This document shows positions 24,298 to 32,066 of a stretch of 47,182 nucleotides of DNA, piece by piece (positions within the stretch are counted from its first letter, which is position 1; the number at the start of each line of letters is the position of its first letter). This DNA is from DASVTR01 sp033855775. GTDB taxonomy: Bacteria; Acidobacteriota; Blastocatellia; Pyrinomonadales; Pyrinomonadaceae. Location: the NCBI GenBank assembly GCA_033855775.1, contig JAWVFT010000006.1:1-47182 (forward strand), read 5' to 3'. The notes under the pieces are model-generated. The model saw nothing but the letters and a program-made list of their open reading frames with translations, did no database searches and was not told the origin of the DNA. Both the position numbers and the translations under genes were made by a program.

Positions 24298-24436
24298 TCA
24301 ATAAGTGATAGGTGATAAGTGATAGGTGATAAGACAAACCCGTTTGCTCTTGCTCTTGCTTATTACCTATCACCTATCACCCATCACTTCTTTACTGCTT
24401 GCTCGTCACTTGCTGCTTGTCACTCGTCACTGTCTT
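24298..24436. repeat. Heptamer inverted repeat between DUF1800 and DUF1501
   Basis: Left part 24300-24333 is repeats of GTGATAG/GTGATAA; right part 24360-24390 is TATCACC/CATCACT, followed by a (TGTCACTCG) stretch to 24436. The last unit reaches the DUF1800 stop codon (TGA within CAGTGACGAGTGACAAG on the minus strand). Confidence 0.85.
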
Positions 24437-26550
24437 TGAAATTCCGGCGAGCCTAGGATGAGGCCGACGACTTTCACAAGGTCTGGATTGTCGACCGTGC
24501 TCAAGTCAACGCGCGCCATCTGTTGTTGTTGCCTGCGACGACCGCCGCCGCCTTCGCGTTGCATGGCGTCCATCGAATCTGTTTCGTCTGCGTCCCTGTT
24601 CATCGCGATGTTTGAGACGACGGGCGCGGGCGTCGGCTCGTCCAGTTGCTTGAGGAGCGTGGCCTTCGTCTTCGGCGACACGTCGCCCTGCACGATGATG
24701 TCGAGGAAGCGTTCCATCGTTTGTGTTTTGTCGAACGCGCCGCCGCTCTTTTTGTCCGCGAGGAAGCGTTCGAGGTTGACGCGCGTGCCGGGGATGCGAT
24801 TGCTGGCGAGGGCCAGTCCGAAGTTGAGGCGTTCGAGCAAGGCTCCGGTGTTGACCCAATTTTCCGCCGTGTCCGGATAGCCCGTCGGGGCTTGATAGCC
24901 GTAGAGCGGTTCGCCCATGCGCGCTATCCACTGGTGAATGGCGGGCGAGCCGTTGGTGTCCGCGCCGAGCGCGCGAATGCTGCTGACGGCCAGTTCGAAG
25001 GGCGTCTTAATCTTGGCGCGATAGCTCGTGGGCGCGTTGAACTCAGGCGAAGAGAAGAGCGCGATGAGCGTCTCGCGGATGTCGCCGTCGCTCTTAGTGA
25101 AGGCGGCGGCAATGCGTTCGACGAGCGCGGGCGAAGGATTATCCATGACGAAGCGGCGCGCTAGCTTTGTGGCGATGAACTTCGCGGTCGAGGGATGATG
25201 CGCGAGGATGTCTAAGACCGCGAGGCCGTCTTTCATGCCGCCGCCCGCTGGAATCTTGTGACCGAGGACAAGCTTCTCGCCGTCGTCGTGCAGGCGCGTG
25301 TTGAAGTAGAACTGTCCGGCGCGGTCGTCCATCCCGCCGAGGGCCGCGCTTTTGTAGCCGCGCGGGTCGTTGATTGTCCAGCCTGTGAAGCAGCGCGCAA
25401 CTTCCTGCACATCCTTCTGCGTGTAGCCGCCGTCAACGCCGAGCGTGTGCAGTTCCATCAACTCGCGCGCGTAGTTTTCGTTGATGCCGCGCTTCATGCG
25501 TTTCGGCGCGGACTGTTGTTGTTGCTTCGGCCCTTCCCCTTGTTGGCCCGCGTCGCGCGGGATGCGATTATTGGCGCGGCGATTCATCAGCAAATCGAAG
25601 AGCGGGCGTTGGCGCATGGGGTTGCGTTGATTGAGGCGATTGCTGCCGGGAGCCTGCGGGCTGACGCTCTGAAAATTATCTAAGTAGAAGAGCATGGCCG
25701 GGCTCTGCGCCGTGGCGGCCAGCAAGTCCTTGAACTTGCCGAGCGTGTTGGGGCGAATAGCGTCGCGGTCGTAAGAGACGAGCAGCCACCTGTCCGCGCC
25801 CTTACCGGCGAAGACGTTGAAGTGGTTCTCCCAGAAGTCCACTAAGACTTCCTGCAACTGTCGCTCGCTATAGACGGCGCGCAGGATGCGCGAGGCTTGC
25901 AACTCCATGACGAGCCGCTGCGGCAACTGCAAATTATTCTTCAGATAATAATCACGCATCGCGCGGCGCGCTTCCGCATTAGTCTTATCGTTGGCCCCGT
26001 CTTTGCCCGCTACATCTGCGGCGGCCATCGCTTTATCGTCAGCGGCTTTCGTGTCATCGCCCGCGCCCTGCATCGCTTTGTCATCCGCCGCCGCGCCCTT
26101 CTTGCGGGCTTCGCGGACTCCGGCCAACTCCGGCGGCAGTTCGCCGCGCCGCTCCATGACGCGCAGCAGAGCGTTCGGCTGCGGGTACTTCGCAAACAAC
26201 TCCGGCGTCGTCATCCTGAGCGCGGGCAGGCGTTCCAGCTTCGCTGCCAGAGCAGTGTCCGCGATTGCTTCCGGGTGAAGTTGCTGCCGTATGTAGTTAT
26301 CGAGTCCGAGCGAGCGCACGCGCTCGACATCGCCGGGGCGCGCTCCGTAGCCCAGACGATTGAGCGCGTGCAGAATGCGTTGCTCTTCGTTCAAGCGCTG
26401 GGCTGCTGCTGCTGTCGCTGACGGCTGACGCTGCGCGCTGACGCTCAGGACGAGGAGCGGCGCAACGAGCGTCAGGATAGCCACGAGAGCCGCCGCGCGT
26501 CGCGCGAGCGAAGACTTAAGTTTGCGTTTCCGTGATGTCAAGGTTCTCAT
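24427..26550 (-). CDS. DUF1800 protein
   Basis: A 707-residue exported protein with N-terminal signal (RAAALVAILTLVAPLLVLSV). Landmarks are LHALNRLGYGARPGDVERVR, VYSERQLQEVLVDFWENHFN, NENYARELMELHTLGVDGGY, VQEVARCFTGWTINDPRG and GHKIPAGGGMKDG with DILAHHPSTAKFIATKLARR. All are DUF1800 signatures. Insertions are two low-complexity acidic/Lys stretches (residues about 145-205, KGAAADDKAMQGAGDDTKAA) and a Gln-rich stretch near 345. Function is unknown; it is thought to act with DUF1501 outside the inner membrane. Its stop codon is provided by the heptamer repeat. Confidence 0.92.
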   Translation of the reverse strand: MRTLTSRKRKLKSSLARRAAALVAILTLVAPLLVLSVSAQRQPSATAAAAQRLNEEQRILHALNRLGYGARPGDVERVRSLGLDNYIRQQLHPEAIADTALAAKLERLPALRMTTPELFAKYPQPNALLRVMERRGELPPELAGVREARKKGAAADDKAMQGAGDDTKAADDKAMAAADVAGKDGANDKTNAEARRAMRDYYLKNNLQLPQRLVMELQASRILRAVYSERQLQEVLVDFWENHFNVFAGKGADRWLLVSYDRDAIRPNTLGKFKDLLAATAQSPAMLFYLDNFQSVSPQAPGSNRLNQRNPMRQRPLFDLLMNRRANNRIPRDAGQQGEGPKQQQQSAPKRMKRGINENYARELMELHTLGVDGGYTQKDVQEVARCFTGWTINDPRGYKSAALGGMDDRAGQFYFNTRLHDDGEKLVLGHKIPAGGGMKDGLAVLDILAHHPSTAKFIATKLARRFVMDNPSPALVERIAAAFTKSDGDIRETLIALFSSPEFNAPTSYRAKIKTPFELAVSSIRALGADTNGSPAIHQWIARMGEPLYGYQAPTGYPDTAENWVNTGALLERLNFGLALASNRIPGTRVNLERFLADKKSGGAFDKTQTMERFLDIIVQGDVSPKTKATLLKQLDEPTPAPVVSNIAMNRDADETDSMDAMQREGGGGRRRQQQQMARVDLSTVDNPDLVKVVGLILGSPEFQRQ

Positions 26551-27014
26551 ATCTTTGCCGTTTCGATTGTTGCGTTAAATAGCCTGCTTGCGAGGCCGAC
26601 TGATTCTGATGTCTGTCATTGCTTTAGACGTTCCCGGCGGTCAAATGGTTGAAAGAATCTTTCGCGCCCTTCGCCGCGCGTTACGTTTCTACGGGGAAAG
26701 TCACACACAGATGCTCAAACTTTCAAACTGACCCACTACCGCGCGTTTCCGTGATAGTTGACAGCCTTCGTGCTTGGGTATATAAGTGGCCTTCCACAAT
26801 AATTCATTCGGTTGGCGAGTCACCTCTCGCTAATCTAACGTCAAATGCCGGTCGGTTACTGGGGAACGGAAACGATGTCTGCTCCAGGCCCTGTGAAGCC
26901 GCATCTCTACGATTTACGATTTTGCGCTGCGTGCGCCGGCGCGTCTGCGTGCGCGGGCGGCGGCGTGTGTTTGTGTCATCCACACTCTTCGGACGAAAGT
27001 TGAGGCAACAATTC
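26551..27014 (+). other. Divergent intergenic region with promoter and long leader
   Basis: A 464-base gap between divergent DUF1800 and the thioredoxin-like gene. It contains a promoter on + at 26758-26786, then a leader of about 220 bases with no clear gene. The upstream in-frame extension of the thioredoxin ORF lacks coding features. I see nothing else. Confidence 0.6.
26758..26786 (+). promoter_or_regulatory. Consensus-like promoter of the thioredoxin-like gene
   Basis: TTGACA (26758-26763), spacer of exactly 17, TATAAG (26781-26786). Predicted start near 26793, giving a 5' leader of about 220 bases before ATG 27015. Confidence 0.7.
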
Positions 27015-27560
27015 ATGTCAAACGGAATCTTCAGGAAAGCTGAGCTACTGGCCAACGTCGCCATCATCGCCGTCGCGCTGCTGCTCGGCGTCGTCCTCGT
27101 CAAGCGATACGTTTTGAACGGCAACGAGACGGCCCCGGCGCGCAATTTAGACCCGCGCATTCCGGCTGGAACGAAGTCCGCGCTGGACGGCGTTGATTGG
27201 GCGAAGAACGGCCAGACGTTGCTGCTTGTGCTCTCGCGCGATTGTCACTTCTGCACGGAGAGCGCGCCCTTCTACCAACGTCTGACGCGCGAGATGGCGG
27301 GGCGCGGCGACCTACATCTAATCGCGCTCTTTCCGCAGGAGGTTGCGGAAGGCCAGAAATATCTCGCCAATCTGGGCATCAACATTAGCGAGGTGAAGCA
27401 GGCCGCGCCCGGCAGCGCAGGAGCGAGCGGAACGCCGACGCTCATTCTCGTTGACGCTCAAGGCGTAGTGAAACAATCATGGGTCGGCAAGCTCAGCGCG
27501 ACCGAAGAGTCGGAAGTCCTGACGCAACTGTCCGCGAATCCTAAGAATGCTTCTTCATAA
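27015..27560 (+). CDS. Membrane-anchored thioredoxin-like protein
   Basis: A 181-residue protein. ATG 27015 gives MSNGIFRKAELLANVAIIAV and one membrane segment (VAIIAVALLLGVVLVKRYVL); the 122-residue extension before it is dismissed. The domain starts at about residue 60: LLLVLSRDCHFCTESAPFYQ has a C-H-F-C redox site in a thioredoxin fold (TlpA-type), and GASGTPTLILVDAQGVVKQS holds the cis-proline strand. It should reduce or oxidise thiols outside the membrane. The next gene, 228 bases on, makes an exported peptide with eight cysteines, an obvious candidate partner. Confidence 0.85.
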   Translation: MSNGIFRKAELLANVAIIAVALLLGVVLVKRYVLNGNETAPARNLDPRIPAGTKSALDGVDWAKNGQTLLLVLSRDCHFCTESAPFYQRLTREMAGRGDLHLIALFPQEVAEGQKYLANLGINISEVKQAAPGSAGASGTPTLILVDAQGVVKQSWVGKLSATEESEVLTQLSANPKNASS

Positions 27561-27788
27561 ACGCTCGTTGAAGGTGGAACGCGGCCAGGGCTTGTGACGA
27601 CAGCCTTGCTCAACAGCTTACCGTTCATCGCTCAGGCGTTCCTCCATCGTCCTCATTCCTGCGCCGCGCGCCAGAGGGGGCGGCGTTCGCTAAGGGGAGA
27701 AGAAGCCGGTCAGGGCAAGCCGGTTTCCTCAGTTTTGCTTAAACAGGTTGCCACTCAGTTTTAAACCTCAAACAGAAAGGCAAAGACA

Positions 27789-28025
27789 ATGAACGGAACG
27801 AACAAACTCAGACTGTTACGCAAGCTCTTGGTTCTCTTCGTGCTGCTTGCCGGATTCGTCATCGCGTTGTCGGGCGCAGGCGCGAGGCAGACATTAGCGC
27901 GTCCCTGCTGTAGTTCCTGCGAGGCAACGGATGAATACTGCGCCACGCTTCCTGAGCCTGACGCGACGCAGTGTTACACCAACAACGACAATCACTGCTG
28001 GCGCTGGTGCTCCTTCAGTTGCTAG
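27789..28025 (+). CDS. Small exported eight-cysteine peptide
   Basis: A 78-residue precursor. The N-terminal 35 residues (KLLVLFVLLAGFVIALSGAG after a basic start) form a secretion signal. The mature end has cysteines in the order CC-x2-C-x7-C-x10-C-x7-C-x2-C-x3-C: RPCCSSCEATDEYC, ATQCY and NDNHCWRWCSFSC. I know no family with this pattern. Following a membrane thioredoxin with a C-x2-C site it may be disulfide-folded outside the cell: a microcin-like peptide, a signal, or a metal ligand. A strong hairpin follows it. Confidence 0.75.
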   Translation: MNGTNKLRLLRKLLVLFVLLAGFVIALSGAGARQTLARPCCSSCEATDEYCATLPEPDATQCYTNNDNHCWRWCSFSC

Positions 28026-28053
28026 CCGCAGGGCTTAAGCTAACGGCCCGTCG

Positions 28054-28104
28054 GGTCTGGCCGCTCTCTGTGTGCGCTACGGCGTCGCGAGCGGCCAGAC
28101 CTTT
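28054..28104 (+). terminator. Terminator of the Cys-rich peptide gene
   Basis: Perfect 13-bp stem, GGTCTGGCCGCTC (28054-28066) and GAGCGGCCAGACC (28089-28101), followed by TTT; loop of 22 bases. It lies 29 bases behind the stop. Confidence 0.75.
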
Positions 28105-28359
28105 CAACATCGACGAAGCCCGCGCCCGACATTAGCTTGAGCACAACAACTGTTAATGTCCCACGCCGTCGCGCATAGCAATCCTGTGCAGATGACTATT
28201 GACTTCTACTTGAAGCGGAAATATCTTACCTCGCGTCTTATCCTTATCAAGCTACACCGACAAGCAAGTCGAACGAGCACAGGGAATCTCGAAACCTTGA
28301 ACCCCTAAAATGTGTGCCGGGAGAAATCCGTCCCCGCCTTAGAATGAGGAGACATGCTC
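28105..28359. other. Intergenic region, no gene seen
   Basis: About 250 bases between the terminator and the GH16-like gene. No promoter strong enough to call; a Shine-Dalgarno site (GAGGAG, 28346-28351) stands at its end. Confidence 0.5.
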
Positions 28360-29181
28360 ATGAGCGCTAACAACTGTGACACAAGACCGCCCAAGCCGGA
28401 AGGCTCCGTCTGCAACACCCAGAACTGCCTGATCGAATTTGACGGCTACTGGTGGTGGACAAACTATCCGTTCAATATTTCCAATTCCGGTTACTGGTTT
28501 AATGGCGAGCAATGGGACCCGCGCCTCGCGTTTGTTGACGGCGACGGGCTGCATTTGCAAATGAAGGAGACGACATTGCCGAACGCCCCCGGCGCGCAAT
28601 GGTCTTCCATTGAGGTTCTACTGTGGGGCAAAAGCTCAGACTCCAACGGGTCGAGCGCGCCCCCCAGATTTTATCCCGGCTTCGGCACCTATCTGGTGGC
28701 GGCCAGCACGGCGGGAAGCTTTAACAACATCGCCAACAACGCCTGCTTCGGGGCGTTCACCTATCGCTTCGACACGGACGGCTCCCAGACAAACGCGCAC
28801 CACGAGTTGGATATGATTGAGTGCAGCCGTTGGGGAAATCTGAGCGACCCGACGAACGCGCAGTTTACGTTGCAACCGTGGGAGCCGGGCGGCAACGTTC
28901 ACCGCATCACTCTTCAGGACTCAGGCGATATAACCATCGTCCTGCAATGGCCGGGCGCGGCGCAACCCGCCACCTTCTCTATTTATTATGGCATCCACGA
29001 TTTATCGAGCCTGCCCACCACACCCGACATCACCTGGACAACATCGCCCGCGCAAAACACCTACATCCCGACCGATGCCTGCCAGACGGTGCATTTAAAC
29101 TTATGGAGGCAACCGCCGAGCGTCGTCCCTACTGGAAATCAGGAGGTCATCGTCAAAAAGTTTCAATTCCAAGCTGCCTGA
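28360..29181 (+). CDS. Glycoside hydrolase family 16-like protein
   Basis: A 273-residue protein. I choose ATG 28360, eight bases after GAGGAG, rather than ATG 28354, which is too close. The catalytic-type motif E-x-D-x-x-E occurs as HHELDMIECSRWG (near residue 150), the GH16 nucleophile and acid pair; the fold is a beta-jelly roll (GDGLHLQMKETTLP, AFTYRFDTDGSQTN, NVHRITLQDSGDITIVLQWP). There is no signal peptide, odd for a beta-glucanase. It may be exported with help or be a lectin-like relative. Substrate cannot be told. Confidence 0.7.
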   Translation: MSANNCDTRPPKPEGSVCNTQNCLIEFDGYWWWTNYPFNISNSGYWFNGEQWDPRLAFVDGDGLHLQMKETTLPNAPGAQWSSIEVLLWGKSSDSNGSSAPPRFYPGFGTYLVAASTAGSFNNIANNACFGAFTYRFDTDGSQTNAHHELDMIECSRWGNLSDPTNAQFTLQPWEPGGNVHRITLQDSGDITIVLQWPGAAQPATFSIYYGIHDLSSLPTTPDITWTTSPAQNTYIPTDACQTVHLNLWRQPPSVVPTGNQEVIVKKFQFQAA

Positions 29182-29580
29182 CACGGCGCATCAAGAGCGC
29201 TTTCTTCAACCCTTGCTCCGCTTCGCCCTGCTCCGCTTGCGCTCAAACGCAGCGGACCAGGGCGAAGCCGCGTTACGTCCCGAAGGCTTCAAGCGAAAGG
29301 GCGGCCCAACAACTCTTTAACCCTGACGCCTCGATAACGTGCTGCTCAATATTTCTTCCCGCGCCCGTTGCTTGGCTCTCTGCGCGCGGCGCGGGTTGAT
29401 GTGGGCGCGCGGCAACGGGTGGAATGTAATATGGCTGAATTACAGGCTCTTGAAATAATCTCTTGACTTGTTAGGCAACTGTGGTAAGGTTCCCATCGCG
29501 CTAACATAACATGTTGCTCTTTCTTCACGACCGGGCAACCTCAACACTCAACCTTGCAGCTTACCGGAAAGGATTCCCAC
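29182..29580. other. Intergenic region with hairpin and promoter
   Basis: A 399-base gap with an imperfect hairpin at about 29220-29267 (GCTTCGCCCTG / CAGGGCGAAGC) and a candidate promoter at 29463-29490. No gene is supported. Confidence 0.5.
29463..29490 (+). promoter_or_regulatory. Putative promoter of the secreted Ca-binding protein gene
   Basis: TTGACT (29463-29468) and TAAGGT (29485-29490), spacer 16, about 90 bases before ATG 29581. Confidence 0.4.
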
Positions 29581-30783
29581 ATGCGCTCACGAAACTTTCG
29601 ACTATTCACTTTTTTCGGCCTCCTCGCTCTTATCTCTGTCCTGTGTGGCATTGGGACAAAGGCCCAACACTCAGACTCGGCAGTATACCCGCCACCGGAC
29701 GACCCGCCGGTAGAGGATCCACACGTTTATCTTGGCGGAGTAGTCTTCATCCCCGCCACTCTCACCAGAACCGGAACATCTACTCTTACCGTGTCCGTGG
29801 CGACGACGCGGAGTGTCCCGTCAACGGGCGTGAGCGGCCTGCCAATCGGCGCGGTGGTGCAAATAAGCGAAAACAATAATGTCGGCGGCATTGCATATGA
29901 GATCTCATCCTCTACGATCGACCCCTTACAGGAACGAACTATTGCCCTTGTTGGCGGTGGCAGGACAAGCACAGGGGAATTTACATTCACGATAGATTCC
30001 CAAAATATGCATACTGGCACTATCTCATTTAGAGCCACATTAGTACAGTTGGTGGATGCGCCACCCGAGGTCACGCTGGGTTCTCCAACGTTTCTAGATG
30101 CGACCCTCACCGTCGCAGCGCCAACGCCAACTCCGACGCCAACTCCGACGCCGACACCGACGCCGACGCCGCCGATTGAACCGGCAGATGACCCATGCGC
30201 CGAGTTCGGCCAGATATTCTTCCACAACAGGTGCATTTCGCCCATCATCGTAGACACGCAGGGCAGCGGCTTTGACTTGACGAGCGCGCAGGGCGGCGTG
30301 GATTTCGACCTTGACGCCGATGGCATCACTAAGGAGCGGGCAGCATGGACAACCGCTGGCTCAGGCAACGCTTTCCTCGTGCTTGACCGCAATGGGAACG
30401 GCGCTGTGGACAATGGCATAGAGTTATTCGGCAACTTCACGCCGCAACCCTACGCGCCGACGGCAAACGGCTTTGTGGCCCTGTCGTTGTATGACAGGCT
30501 GAGTTCGGGCGGCAATGCTGACGGCATGATTGACCGCAGCGATACAGTCTTTTCACAGCTACGTCTCTGGATAGACGCCAACCATAACGGCATCTCCGAG
30601 CCGAATGAGTTGCACACGTTGCCGGAGCTTGATATCGAGGCGATTTCTCTGGATTACAGGGAAGCCAGACGGCGCGACCGCTACGGCAATCTGTTTAGAT
30701 ACCGCGCGAAGGTCTACGATGCGCGCGGCGCGCGGGCCGGGCGATGGGCTTACGATGTCTATTTACAAATTCGGGAGCCTTGA
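29581..30783 (+). CDS. Secreted protein with TP linker and EF-hand-like repeats
   Basis: A 400-residue exported protein. ATG 29581 follows AAAGGA by eight bases and opens a signal peptide (FRLFTFFGLLALISVLCGIG). Residues about 40-180 are an Ig-like beta domain; then a threonine-proline linker, (PT)n, at residues about 185-205. The C-terminal part has three calcium-loop-like stretches: DLDADGITKERAAW, DRNGNGAVDNGIELF and DANHNGISEPNEL. Such loops bind calcium and appear in dockerin-like and adhesin proteins. No enzyme motif is seen; a cell-surface or structural role is likely. Confidence 0.8.
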   Translation: MRSRNFRLFTFFGLLALISVLCGIGTKAQHSDSAVYPPPDDPPVEDPHVYLGGVVFIPATLTRTGTSTLTVSVATTRSVPSTGVSGLPIGAVVQISENNNVGGIAYEISSSTIDPLQERTIALVGGGRTSTGEFTFTIDSQNMHTGTISFRATLVQLVDAPPEVTLGSPTFLDATLTVAAPTPTPTPTPTPTPTPTPPIEPADDPCAEFGQIFFHNRCISPIIVDTQGSGFDLTSAQGGVDFDLDADGITKERAAWTTAGSGNAFLVLDRNGNGAVDNGIELFGNFTPQPYAPTANGFVALSLYDRLSSGGNADGMIDRSDTVFSQLRLWIDANHNGISEPNELHTLPELDIEAISLDYREARRRDRYGNLFRYRAKVYDARGARAGRWAYDVYLQIREP

Positions 30784-31042
30784 GACTTTGCGCTCGACGT
30801 TCGAGGCTGAAAGTTAAACTTATCCAAGCTGAAAATCGCCCTTCGATAATAATCATCGAAGGGCGATTTTCAGTTTCGACGCCGGTGACGGCTGTGCCTG
30901 ACGAGGCAAAGGTTCTTCAGCCCGGCGCAGATGTTAATCAAGCTCGCATGGCAATGATGGACGTTGCAAGCGCACGCCCCGAACTAGTCAACGGTTTGCT
31001 TGGCAATGACTCACGGCATGTCATCCGGTCAGTGTCCTGAGT
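30784..31042. other. Intergenic with strong inverted repeat
   Basis: About 260 bases after the Ca-binding protein. A perfect 19-bp inverted repeat (30829-30847 / 30855-30873, loop 7) stands 45 bases behind the stop. A short open frame beyond it has no recognisable product. Confidence 0.6.
30829..30876. terminator. Perfect 19-bp hairpin, likely bidirectional terminator
   Basis: Arms 30829-30847 (CTGAAAATCGCCCTTCGAT) and 30855-30873 around AATAATC. T runs on both sides make it a plausible terminator in both directions. Confidence 0.8.
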
Positions 31043-31396
31043 TCAACTGTCTTTCATCTCAAAGCGCGCGATTAGTTTTCGACAAGCCGCGCAGGCCATC
31101 TCTCTATAGCCCGACTCTGCTTTCGCTATCTCTTCATCTTTTCTTTCGAGAGCTTCATCGCTCCAATTCCGGCGCTCATCATCGACCGGAAGGTGGTCTG
31201 TCTCGGAGTTGATGGCGACGAACGTTATAAAGTCCTCGTCATGCTCGTGCCACCCGCCTTCCCTCCGCGATAATTCATATTCCAGCCTGCACAGCATCCG
31301 GGCGGAGGCAATCACACCGATTTCTTCATTCAACAGCCCCTCGCAAACAGCGACGACTTTGCCGCGAATAAAGGCCGCTTGTTCTTCGTTCCTCAT
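31043..31396 (-). CDS. DUF2489-like protein
   Basis: A 117-residue cytosolic protein. KVVAVCEGLLNEEIGVIASA, RMLCRLEYELSRREGGWHEH, DFITFVAINSETDHLPVDDE and NWSDEALERKDEEIAKAESG match the DUF2489 pattern known to me (S-E-T-D-x-L-P-V near the middle). Function unknown. The gene is antisense to the 5' part of the heptapeptide-repeat ORF, overlapping it by about 190 bases. Confidence 0.75.
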   Translation of the reverse strand: MRNEEQAAFIRGKVVAVCEGLLNEEIGVIASARMLCRLEYELSRREGGWHEHDEDFITFVAINSETDHLPVDDERRNWSDEALERKDEEIAKAESGYREMACAACRKLIARFEMKDS

Positions 31397-31865
31397 TACG
31401 CTTCACTCCACGTTCGTCTCTGCCCGCGCAACGCTCAATTTTAACGATGCGACGCTCGATTATGCGCCTGCGACGCTCGATTATGAGCGTGCGACGGTCG
31501 AATTTATCCATGCGACGGTCGATTATGCGAGTGCTACGGTCAAATATATGAGCGCTACGGTCGATTATGTCGATGCGACGGTCAAATATATTGATGCGAC
31601 GGTCGATTATGTGAGTGCTACGGTCAATTATGTGGATGCAACAGTCGATTATGTGCGTGCAACAGTCGATTTTATGAGCACAAAAGTCGATTTTACGCGC
31701 TCAGTAATCAATTTTATTCATGCAACGACCGATTTTAGGACGGCAATAACCCGTTTTACGAGCGCAGCAGCCCGTTTTATGAATGCAGGAGTCCATTTTG
31801 CGGGCGCAGGAATCCGTTTTGTGAGCGCAGGAACCCGTTTTATGCGTGCAGGAACCCATTTTTGA
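31209..31865 (+). CDS. Heptapeptide-repeat ORF (start uncertain)
   Basis: A 218-residue open frame whose last 147 residues are 21 repeats of seven residues, consensus x-A-T-V-[DKN]-[YF]-V (for example ATVDYVS, ATVKYMS), drifting to A-G-T-R-F-V at the end. The DNA period is 21. Ala and Thr codons vary at third positions (gcg, gct, gca; acg, aca) while the residues stay, so the frame is probably selected. There is no ATG near the array; the first is at 31209, antisense to the DUF2489-like gene. Translation start, export and function are unknown. A beta-solenoid or coiled-coil surface protein fits. Confidence 0.55.
   Translation: MMATNVIKSSSCSCHPPSLRDNSYSSLHSIRAEAITPISSFNSPSQTATTLPRIKAACSSFLITLHSTFVSARATLNFNDATLDYAPATLDYERATVEFIHATVDYASATVKYMSATVDYVDATVKYIDATVDYVSATVNYVDATVDYVRATVDFMSTKVDFTRSVINFIHATTDFRTAITRFTSAAARFMNAGVHFAGAGIRFVSAGTRFMRAGTHF
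31425..31865 (+). repeat. 21-bp tandem array, 21 degenerate copies
   Basis: Twenty-one copies, conserved core GCGACGGTCGATTATG, from 31425 to 31865. Further decayed units (GCGACGGTC, GCAACGGTC) continue to about 31915 beyond the TGA. Copies 1-12 are closest to one another; copies 13-21 diverge to GCAGGAACCCGTTTTATG. Confidence 0.9.
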
Positions 31866-32066
31866 AGCGCGACGGTCGCCCGTAAGCGCGCAACGGTCGC
31901 TTTCCTGCGCGCGTTAGTGACTATGCTTGCTATGTTTACGGGTTAGAGAGACGGAACGACGGCTGGACGGCGCACGATGATGAATTTCGCTCATGATAGG
32001 CGTACTGTTTCCAGCCGCCCTTTCAGGTTCCGGCGCGCGGCGTCGTCCCTTGCGCGAGTTTGCGCG

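Noticed and set aside
31425..31915. 21-bp array as a CRISPR array
   Set aside because: Units are directly adjacent without unique spacers and are degenerate; it is a tandem repeat.
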